This document shows positions 1-12,100 of a stretch of 64,000 bases of DNA, in pieces (positions within the stretch are counted from its first letter, which is position 1; the number at the start of each line of letters is the position of its first letter). The position numbers and the translations under genes are program-made. The notes below the pieces were generated by a model, which worked only from the letters and a program-made list of their open reading frames with translations, was not told the DNA's origin and ran no database searches. The DNA is from Asterias amurensis. Lineage: Eukaryota > Echinodermata > Asteroidea > Forcipulatida > Asteriidae. The stretch is taken from the NCBI RefSeq assembly GCF_032118995.1, contig NC_092650.1, forward strand, positions 16,239,501-16,303,500, given 5' to 3'.

Positions 1-143
1 CTTCCACAGAGCCTGTATGTAAAAACACACTTACAAAGACCCTTACAAAACCCAACAAAACCTGTTAAATGTAGATCTATACTTACAACGACATTTTACA
101 GACTATGCTTATGTGAGAAAAAAAACGAGAAAAAAACAAAAAC

Positions 144-3100
144 ATGGCTGACAAGGATAGTGGTAAGGAGAAAGAGGGTCCTTCGGAGTCCCCCGTCCCA
201 TCCCCGATCCCGGTCATCACCGAAGAAGAGAAGGAACTAGCGACGGCAGCCAGTCATGACTTTGAGGCTGGACACTACGCTCCGTGCCTGGAGAAACTTC
301 ACTCCCTCGCTAAGATGAGGAGCAACGATATTAAGGTCAACCATAATCTGACCGTGGCAAAGTTCTTCCAGTCCGGCTGTTCGAGGATAGATGATATGCG
401 AAAGGGCCTCGGCAATGTGTGTTCTCAGGTAAGTCACTCTACCAGACCCTCAGGGAGGAATGTAAAATTCAAACAGGCGATATTATACAGGCCTGATACT
501 TCACAGAGGCAATGAAGGTGATTGCCCCCATGCCCCCTGGTCATTGCCTTGGTGCCCTTAAAATACTACAGTAGAAATTTACAATTTTTTCATTGGGTGC
601 CCTTTACCAAGTAGAATATGCCTTCAATTGGTACCCTTTCCCTTTCGAAAACGAAACATACAGGCCTGTTATATCTCGGTACCTTGAACCTTGTAATTAC
701 CCTGGGATTCTCCCTAAAGGTTTACTGATTTCATGAGTGTTGTCGCTTGATTAACCCTTTCGATATCAAAGAAGCCGCAGCCGGCTTGTACCCCCAAAAT
801 GTGATCCATAGCTACACAGTAGTTACAGGTTTAAAAAGGCTTCTGACTAGCACATCCAAACAAAGATATTAGTTAAAAATGGATGGTTGGTATAGATACA
901 CTGCACCTGTGTTTTGTGTAGTACACTTTGCAATAAGAGAAGGGGGTTCGACCCCTCCCCCCACCTTGTGAATTGAATTATTCATAAGAGCTGTTGAATT
1001 ATTCATTATATGTAAACCAGGCCCATGTCAACTTGAGTGGTGGTATAGATACACTGGAAGACACTGACCATGCCATACTGTTCTTCAATCACGCCGTCAT
1101 CCTTTATCATATGAGGCAACATCACGAAGCCATCCGCATTCTGGAGAAGCTGTTCCAGATCATTGAACCACTAGGTGAGTACTTAGTTTGGTAGCTGCAT
1201 GTGGAAGCAAAAATGTCCTCAATTTGAGCCCACCATTTAGTGGTCAAGTTCTGGTCAAATTGTGGATTTGGTCATGAATTTGTGTACTTAAGGATTCGGG
1301 TACTTTTTCAAAATGTCCACAGATTTACATTAAACTTACAGGGTTTGAAGAGAATGATAGTGGAAAGCTTCCCTTCAAATATTACTAACTAAGGTTGTGT
1401 AGTTTTTGAGAAATGAGTAAAACAAGTCACAAAATCATTTTTGCCTCATGAGACCAAAATGGTTTTAGCATGTAAAATCCCCTTAACCAGTTATGATATT
1501 ATACCAAAACCATAGCATAACTGGTTAATACGTTTTTGTATGCTAAAACTGAGACGAAAATTATTACTTTTACTCATTTCTCAAAAACTACAGCACCTCA
1601 GTAAGTAAAATTTCAAGGGAAGCTTTCTACTATCATAATCTTCAAACTGTGTAAGTTTAATGTAAATCTGTGGACATTGTGTTTTTTGTTAGGAAAAAGT
1701 ACATATACCCTTTAAAGGCAGTGGACACTATTGGTAATTACTCAAAATAATTATCAGCATAAAACCTTACTTGGTAACGAGTAATGGGGAGAGGTTAATA
1801 GTATAAAACACTGTGAGAAACGGCTCCCTCTGAAGTGACATAGTTTTTGAGAAAGAAGTAATTTTCCACAAATTTGATTTCGAGACCTCAAGTTTAGAAT
1901 TTGAGGTCCCGAAATCAAGCATCTAAAAGCACACAACTTCCTGTGACAAGGGTGTTTTTTATTTCATTTATATCTCGCAAATTTGGCAACCAATTGAGCT
2001 CAAATTTTCACAGGTTTGTTAGTTTATACATATGTTCAGATGCACCAAGTGAGAAGACTGGTCTTTGACAATTACCAATAATGTCCACTGTCGTTAAGCA
2101 AAACTATAAATGCCCTTGTCCTTCAGATAGGTATAAGGAAAAAATACTGCCTCATGAAATTGGCTCCTGTCTGAAAGTTGTTTTGTCTATTGAATACAAT
2201 TTTAAAAGGATATATACAGGAGTGTTAAAAATAAAAACTTTTAGTCAGCTTACTGATTATGAAGTTCATACCGTAATCATTTTTTCTGGAAACTTTTTCC
2301 CTCTGAAATGAAGTCTTATCATTTTAGGAAAACTATCCGAAACCTAAAAAGACAAAGCAACAGCTGATTTCATTTACTACCGCAAAATAAGGGCAAGGTG
2401 TTCACAGGCTTAAAACTGCATTTTATGGTTTTTCACCATTTCTGACTCAACGGATTAAGCACAAGTTTGCAGTTTCATGTATTGACCCCTTGCAGGCGCG
2501 TCACACGCGGGGACTGATGCCACCTTTACCATGTTGGTTGGCAGTTAGGTTTACGTGTATTAACGTCGCGTCGCCTCTGCAGAGTGCACGGCATAAAGTT
2601 ATATATGAAAACGCACAGTGAAATTGCCCACCAGTATGGCGCGTTCAGTATTTTTCTGATGATGACGTCCGGTGAAATGGGTCAATATGGCCACATAAAA
2701 CATGTGCACTGTCTTTGACTATTTTGTCAGCTCTACCAGTCCTGGACAGTACCTTTAATGTACTTCTCTCTTTTCACCACAGAGGAATCCTTGGGTCATA
2801 AGATACTACTCTTGCTAGTAGAGACCTACCTGAGTACGTACCAACCGGAGAAAGCTCTGGCCATTATATCTTACTTGGAGAAACAACTCTTCTCCACTGA
2901 GAATGCTAGCAACAAGGGCACGTCGGAAACTAGCGTGAGTAGAATTAATAGTGGCAGAAGGTTTTCCATTAATAATCCTCGGAGAGGTGATTACTCCGTG
3001 ATGTCTGAAAAATCTCCAATATGCAAGGCACCATGGCTTATTTCATATCTCTGCTTTACGCAAGCAAAGGATCTGCACTTACAGAAGCAGAGAATTGCCA

Positions 3101-6100
3101 CATGGAAGAAATGCACTTTACTATAAGGGAATCAATGTGTGGTGAAGAGGTTTTCAACTAGTGGTTTAATCCCGCGCCGAGGCCTGGACTTGATAATTTT
3201 ACCGAGACGAAGTAGAGGTAAGTTATCAAGAACCAGGCCTCGGCGGGTTTAAACCACTAATTGAAAACCGATTCAACACACTTTGATTCCCTTTCATAAA
3301 TACCTTTTCGGTAAAAAAACATCAACACTTTTTGGTCAAAAGGTAAAATAAATGCAAAAATTATAATTGTTCAATGATTTCTTTCAACACAACACCCCTC
3401 CAGCATTGAAATGGTTAGGCCCTGGGGTAAACAACTCCTTATAAGGAGATGCTGTGCACGTCGCGCGTATCACATGATGTGGCACACCTGTCCCTGCCGT
3501 TGCTCTCGACCAATAGGAATGAAGAAACTGTCATATACGCACAGGTGCAAGGGCGTGTCACGCCCATGTTAAAACACTTTTTACTGGTGTTATATCATCC
3601 GTTCAAGCAACACCTCGTGATGCCCTCTCGACAAATCAGAATGGATAAACTGTCTTAGGTATTTATGAATTGTTATTGACATTGTTATTTTTATTTCTTC
3701 ATCTTCATATTTAGAACAAAGACAACAAGGAATCCAATAGCACTGAGGAGACAGGACAAGATCCGGAGAAGTATCGGCCGACCCTACACCTTGTAAGTTC
3801 ATCGTAATCTCATCCTGAAATAGAGACCTTTGTAGCGTTCTCCCTTAACACTGGATCCGTTGGCCAAATTCCAGTTGAAACACATTAAAGGACCAGTCAA
3901 AATTTACTCCAAGGGTTCTGGGTGGCTACCCCAATTTTGAAAAGCACCCTTTTTCATTTTGAAATAGGGACCCCTTTAGGGATGAATGCCTCAGTGGTGG
4001 AGTGCACATTAAAAGAACACGTTGCCTTGGATCGGTCGTGTTGGTCTTTGAAAAGCGTTTGTAACAGTTTGTTATGAAATGCATATGATTAGAAAGATGT
4101 TTTAAAAGTAGAGTATAATGATCCACACAAGTATCACTCAAAATTGCGTGGTTTTCCTTTTACCTCGTCGACAAACCAATTGGCCATTTATGGTAGTCAA
4201 AATTTTGACTCCCATAAATGGCCGACCGTGTTAGTTCGCAAAGTAAAAGGAAAACCACACAATTTCAAGGCAAATGTGTGTGGATCATTGTATTCTACTT
4301 TTAAAACATCTTTCTCACCATATGAATTTTAAAACAAACGATTACAAACGCTTTTCAAAGACAAACTCGGCCGATCCAAGGAAACGTGTTCCTTTCATCT
4401 GGAGGTCACAGGTTCAAGTCAGGCTGTAGTTACTTTGTCTTTGTTCAACTTGAAGACACTGGACACTATTGGTAATTGACAAAAAAAAAACAGTCTTCTC
4501 ACTTGGTGTATCTCAACATATGCATAAAATAACAAACCTGTGAAAATTTGAGCTCGATTGGTCGTCGAAGTTGCGAGATAATAATGAAAGAAAAAATACC
4601 CTTGTCACATGAAGTTGTGCTTTCAGATGCTTGATTTCGAGACTTCAAATTCTAAATATGAGGTCTCGAAATCAAATTCATGGAAAATTACTTCTTATAC
4701 GAAACTTTACTTTACTTCGGAGGGAGCTGTTTTTCACTATGTTTTATACTATCAACCTCTCCCCATTACTCGTAATCAAGAAAGGTTTTATGATAACAAT
4801 TATTTTGAGTAATTACCAACAGTGTCCACTGCCTTTAAAATTAACAAAACTTTTCTCAGTCATTTCCCCTTGCGGTTTATTACTCGATATAAATAATTTG
4901 TGTTTTAAAACTATTGACATTTTGTTTCTACAGCTGAAAACCAGATGCTACCTACAGTTGAAGCACGTCAAAGTTTGCAAGCGTGAAATCAAAACTGTCA
5001 TGAACTCAGCTGGACCAGTAAGTCATGCCATCACTCATTGGATCATATGGGTTTCATAAATTTAAAATGGTAGCCAAAGCTTCATATTGTTTCCTTCCAA
5101 TTACATAGCCTTGGGCCATTGGCTTAAAGGGTGTATGTAATTTTTTGTAGGACAAAAAACACAATGTCCACAGATTACACTAAACTTTCACAGTTTGAAG
5201 ATAATGATAGTAGAAAGCTTCCCTGAAAATATTCTGTGCTGAGGTGCTGTAGTTTTTGGGAAATGAGTAAAACAATGTCATGAAAATAATTTTCGTCTCA
5301 TGACACAAAAATTATTTTAAGCATTTACAAACAGATTTTCATGACTATGTTTTACTCATTTCTTGAAAACTACAGCACCTCAGTAAGTAAGATTTGAAGG
5401 GAAGCTTTCCACTATCATTATCTTCAAACCCTGTAAGTTTAATGTAAATCTATGGACATTTTGAAAAGGTACCCGAATCCTTGAAGAACAAAAGCTTGCT
5501 AAGCACAGACAAATCTTGCTTAGCAGAAACAGTTTACCAGCCAAATTCCACAAGGTTGACCTTTTTGCAACTGGTTGCCCCACCCAATTTTTGCTTAAAA
5601 ATTTTCACGCTTAACAACTTAAAGAAATTGGGCTCAGATGTTGAAGCATAGGCTAGTTTTATGCTACAAATTATTTTGAGTAATAATAGTGTCCAGCCAG
5701 TGCCTGAATCAAAATCTCATCCCTATTAATCCTGTTTCCCTGTCACTACTTAGTGCGCTGCCTCCTTGTTTCTGAAAGGCAACTTTGAGTTCATCCGTCA
5801 GAATTACCGCAAAGCCATCAAGCTGCTGAACAGCGTTCCTCCGTCAAGCGACTTCTTGAAGACGGGCCAGTGCGTCCCTGTCATGTACTTCAATAACCTT
5901 GCCTGTATCCACTTCTACATGGGAAAATACCATCTGGCTGCTTACTACGGACGGAGGGCACTGCAGGAAAATGCCAACGCAATGGCGGAGCTGCCCAAAC
6001 GCAAAGGTTGGAGTTTGTTTTACTTATATATATTTTGTTAATCCATGCAACAAACATTTTTTATACCTAATACTTAAACCAATCACTTGTTTGTGTCTTC

Positions 6101-9100
6101 TCTCAGGTCAATCCTTAAACAATCGTCACATCAAAACCCTGGGTATGAACCGTCGTTACGAGCTTCTGTACAACACGGGCATCCAGCTGCTCCACGCAGG
6201 GCGCCCTCTAGCGGCATTCGAATGCCTGACGGAGGCCATACAGGTTTACCCAACGAACCCACGGCTCTGGTTGAGATTGGCCGAATGTTGCATCGCTGCC
6301 AATTCAACACCATCTGTGAGTTGCCATTTTTTATTATTTATTTTTATTTTTCAACTCTCTCTCTCAATTTTTGCCTAGGCTTGAAGAGGTCAATAGTTAT
6401 TACCTTTGAAACGTCTATACATTGTATTGCTGTTAAATCATTTAGCATACTTATTTCATTATTATACTCATTGTTATTTGTTTTCAACTTTATGTTTAAT
6501 TGTTACTGTCAACATGAAAATTTTCTATGTTTTTAACGTGGACAAATAAATAAATCTAATCTAATCTAATCTAATCTAAAAAATAACAAGTCCATTGAAT
6601 TGAATTGAATGACCTTTTGGTTTTTGAATTGAATGACCTTATGGTTTTTGCCACATCAGCGTCGTGTAGCTATTTTCTTCTTTATATTCGTAATTAAGCC
6701 CTCCTACTGTCTTAACGCTCCTTCTGTCTGACCAATCAATATCATCTATATTTTGTTTCGAATGATATGCCAGAATGCAATATGATCTCATAAGGTGAAT
6801 GTATCTTCACAGTAGACAGTCAACCCTACTACTGTTAGACCATTCAATATCATCCACATGGTTTTGAATGGTAGAAACACCAGCCTGCATTATGCTATCA
6901 TGTGGTGAATGCGCCTACACTGTACAGAGTCAACCCTCCTGTGTCGCTAGACACACAAAGCCTTAAGGCCACTTCAAGGTGTGGGCTACAATCTATTTTT
7001 CCCCAGGGCCTTTGTCACCTACTTCTGGGCCTGAAACAGGGTTACCCCCTTAACAGTCAATACGGATGAACTTATTAATATCATCCATATGATTTACGAT
7101 GATACAGTGTGGTTGCAGGCAATAAAATATGAATGCTTACACAGTGCACAGTCGACCCTCTTACTGTCTGAATGTCATCCACTATGGTTTTGAGTAATAG
7201 TTAACCCTTTGCCAGTCTACATACACTATCAAACTTTGTGATGAATTGCATCCACACAGTATTTTGTTTGTTTGTTTGAATGATCTCCCCATCAAGGGAA
7301 CTCGGCAAACTCCCACAAGGGGATATAAACACCAAACTGGCAACAGCCAATCTCTCTCACAAACATTGGTTTAACATCTATGATTATGAATAACACAAAT
7401 CAAGAAACTGTGATTCATTAACTAGACGACAATATTTGTCCTAGTCATTGTGAAATCAGCGGTTAGCTGGGGGATTCGAACCCACAACCTTGTGATTGCA
7501 AGTCCTGCAGTCTAACCACTTGACCACAGTATACACATGTACACAGTTGTGCCACCATACAATAGATTTTTTAACTCGCTGAGAATGTTACCAACAATAG
7601 AGGAGGGTTTACACACTATTTATTTGATTACTACTTTTTTTTCCAGGGTGCTGAACCGGAAGGAAAGGTCTCAGGGGACGGCCCTAGACGTGGGATTGTA
7701 CGCAACGTGATTGGTACAGGACCTCATCGTAAAGTGATCCTGTCCCCTGGGTCATCAGAATATAAATACAGGTACGGATTCTGCCATGAATTTCTAACTT
7801 CAAAATCCTGTTGTATGATTTTGAGAATTATTGATCAAGAATAAGATTTGACACCATGTCGTCATCAGGTTGTAATGGTGGCGCACTCCTGGAGTTGCCG
7901 CCATCACCTGGTGTCTTTTAATCACCATGTCGGCTCATTGTTTTAAGGTCATTAGTTGCAGTTTCATATTCCTAGTGATCATTAAATGAAAAATGCGTAT
8001 GCATGTTGAAAACCATATCAAAATCAATGAATGAACGTTTTACTTTAGAAAATGACCGTTTCTTTTTGCCAAACAATTATTTTGAAGACCATTCTTGATC
8101 AATAAACTCTATTTACCAAGAGCTCCAAAATATGCAAAAGCAATTTTATGAATTAAAGACACTGGACACTATTTGTAATTGTCAAAGACTAGTCTTCTCA
8201 CTTGCTGTATCTCAACATATGCATAAAATAACAAACCTGTGAAAATTTGAGCTCAATTGGTCACCGAAGTTGCGAGGTAATAAAGAAAGAAAAAGCACCC
8301 TTGTCACATGAAGTTGTGTGTGTTCAGATGCTTGAGGTCTCGAAATCAAATTCGTGGAAAATTACTTCTTTCTCGAAAACTACTCCACTTCAGAGTGAGT
8401 TGTTTCTCATAATGTTTTATACTACCATCCTCTCCCCATGACTCGTTACCAAGTAAGGTTTTATGCAAATAAATATTCTGAGTAATTACCAATACTGTCT
8501 ACTGCCTTTAACTATTTTTTGCATTATCACTCATTTACTGGACTAATACATTTCAGGGGAGGGTTAGAATTAAGATTGATTTGGCGCATTACAAATACCT
8601 TCTATTATTATTATATACACTGTGTCCTTGAGCAAGACACTTAACCATTGCTACATTGTATGTCCTTCGGATGGGACGTAAAGTCGTTGGTCCCATGTGT
8701 TGTGTAACGCATGTTAAAGAACCCAGTGCACTTATCCAAAAGAGAAGGGGTTCGCCCCGGTGTTCCTGGTTGTGGCTGCTTAATGCGCCGTAGCACCTTG
8801 TAAACCCTTATAAGGTGCTAAATAATTTGGTCTCAGAATTCATCACTGCAATTACCTATCTTTCTGAAAGTTTGTATATACTCAGTGCCTTGAGTACCTC
8901 GTTTGGTAGATACGTGCGCTATATAAGACTTCGATATTATTATTATTATTATTATAAGTAGGATTTGAAACTTTGCATGGTGGGAGTACAATCAGGTGAG
9001 GTTTGTGGTGGAACCAATAAACCTCTTTTGTAGTAGTGTTGGTTCAGAAAGGAACCAATGGTTAGAAATTGTTTTTTGTGTTCTGATTGTTTCCTTATAG

Positions 9101-12100
9101 CGGTGATGGACAGTCCGCTGCGTTTCCAGCAGCTACATTGGAGTTTGCTTCGCTGTGTCTCTCCAACGCTCTGTCTCTACTACCTGACGAAGCTTCTCAC
9201 TCATCGGCCAGTAGGATCACAGCTAGAGGCAGCGTCAGTAGCGACTCATCCGAGGCTGCCGATTCAACAAGGTAAATTCTGAGTAGGATTTGAAACTTTG
9301 CCTGGTGGAAATAAGATATAGAAGAGTTTGCGGTAACACCATGTAATAACTATCTCTAAATGAGTTGGGGAGGTTCTGAAAAGAACCGTTGGTTTAACTT
9401 GACGTTTCGATCAGTATGCTCTGATCGTCTTCTGGAGAATGCTGGACTCTGATGCTGCATGCTGCTTAAGTACTGGGCGGCGGATTAGCTTGGTGATGCA
9501 CGAAGGCGGGAAATACAGGCGGGAAGTTGAACTCGGTGATGCGTGGTGAATTATTTTTCTCTCGGCCCAGTAGCGTGTATCTTAGGCATCTTAAATCTGA
9601 TTTCCGGCTTTTTCACTTTTAAAAAAATGGATGTTTGGTTTCTGACATTGTTACTTTTGGAATATTGGATGTTTAGATTTCTGACTTTTTTTGGTACAGA
9701 CATAGCTTTTGAATGTTAGCCATGTATTTGTTTTACTAGACCTCATATGAGGTCTAGTAAAACAAAATATATACATGTTCTCTAGTTCGACATCATTGAG
9801 ATCTGGGAAACGTAGATTGACATTAACTTGCGCCGCCATCTTTCGATGTGTTGTATGTCGCTATGGCGGTGTTCACACATGCATACAACACGACGATCGA
9901 ACTTGTCATGCATATCTACCATGTGCGTGAATACTTGCGTGCACGCTTGGTAAACAGAAAATATAGCCTCTGGCACGTGATGTTAAAGGGATCAGTGAGA
10001 ATATGACTCTAGGTCATGAATATGTATAAGGTATAGAGCTTTTAGTGTCACGCTAACATGAATGACTGTAACTGCTTTTTATTTTGTGGGTTCGAATCCC
10101 AGCTGAGTTATTTGCCTGTGATTTTTTTCACAGAGCTCAGGATACTACTGAGTATACAGTGCTAACACATATCAGTGTATATGGGTAAACCAAAATTAAT
10201 ATGGTTCTTATTTGTCTGATTCTGATTATGCCAATAACTTGTTACCCTTATGGAATATAATTTAAAAGTTTGATTTTGCTGTGTGTGTTTTTTATCCAGT
10301 AAGCAGCCAGGCCCCGGTCATCTAGCAGCGCCACCGGGTCAGGCCCTGAAGCCAGTTGATCTGACCAGTCTACGATGTTCTATCCTAGCCAGCAGTGCCT
10401 ACGTCTCCTTATCCCTAGGCGATAACGTGACCACCTTGGAGTTCACTAAGCTTCTGTTGGCCCAGACTAGACTCCCGGGCTCTCTCAAGTACGTAGCACC
10501 CCCCACTAGTGAATTTTTGTGTGTATTGACCGTGTTGAATATGGCGTCACCGTTCAGATATTTGCCTACAAGGTGGCGTGTGTGTGTGCGTGTGCGTGCT
10601 TGTGCCATAGAAATCAAACCCGGGAACGCTGCATGTTGCATGTTTCTTTGATGTACGCAGGTAGACACGCATACGGTTTGACCTACAAGATGGCCACTTT
10701 CATAAAAAGGGGTTATTCAATACGGTCTATAGTCTATTTGTTTACCCCTTGCTTTTTTCTAGGTGCTTTCTGACTCTCTCTTTCTATTCATGTATTTCCA
10801 CTTCACTGCGTATGTAACACTTAGTTACCTGGGGCCAATCTCCCAGAAGTGCCTAAAGGGAAGGTACACTATTGGTAATTGTCAAAGACCAGTCTTCTCA
10901 CTTGGTGTATCCCAACATAAGCATAAAATAACAAGCCTGTGAAAATTTGAGCTAAATTGGTTATCAAAGTTGCGAGAAAGTGATGAGAGAAATAACACCC
11001 TTGTTGGCGAGTTTGTGTACTTTCAGATAGAAATAAAAGACTTCTAGCTAGAAGTCTTTTATTATTTTAGTGAGAAATTACCTCTTTCTCAAAAACTATG
11101 TTACTTCAGAGGGAGCCGTTTCTCACAATGTTTTATACTATCAACAGCTCTCCAATGCTCGTTACCAAGTCTGTTTTTAAGTTAATATTTGTTTTGAGTA
11201 ATTACCAAACGTGTACCTTCCCTTTAAGCAAAAAATGTGCTTAAGCACGAAAATAGCTCGCTTATTTTACACATGTCACTGGTAAAAATTTCATGCCGTA
11301 TACCATTGCTTGTGACTGGTATTTAGCTGGTGTTAACCTAGCATAACAATTGAGTTGAGTCTAGGCGGGTAATCTGATTTTACAAAGCAAGGATATTTTT
11401 TTGCTTAAGCAAAATTTTGTGTTTAAGCAGCTCTATGATGCTGGGCCCTGTTCATATTTGTTGTGTTGTCATTTAGCCTATTGAGGAAGACTTTTCCTAG
11501 GGTCAAAACATCAGGGCCCAATTTCATAGAGCTGCTTAAGCAAACATTTCTGCTTAAGCAAAAAATTCATTGCTTAGTAAAATCAGATTACCGGCCAAGA
11601 CTCCACTCAATTGTAATGCTAAGTAAACAACAGCTTAATACTAGTCTTAAGCAATGTATATGGCAGGAAATTTTGGCCAGTAACATGTGTAATATAAGCG
11701 AGCTATTTTCGTGCTTAAGCAAATTTTTTGCTTAAGCAGCTCTATGAAATTGGCCCCAGGCCATTAACTATTTTATTTGCATTTATACCATAGGTCCTTT
11801 TGGTTGGTAAGCAGTTTGCAACGGCCGATACTATTTTAGTGTACATGTATTTGTTATTTTAAACCAGATGTGTGGGGCTATGTTGCGCCAAGCCCATTCG
11901 GAAGTATTGCTTTGTATTCTTGTTCTTGTTTGTAATGGCTGAATAAGCTTGCAGGGTCGTGCATGTAAAATTTCCATTACTGTCACATTCTATATTTTCC
12001 ATTACTGTCAGGGTTAGATTTTCCATTGCTGTTGCGTTTAGATTTTCCATTAGAGGCATGTTTAGATTTTCCATAACAGTCCTGTTTAGATTTTCCATTA

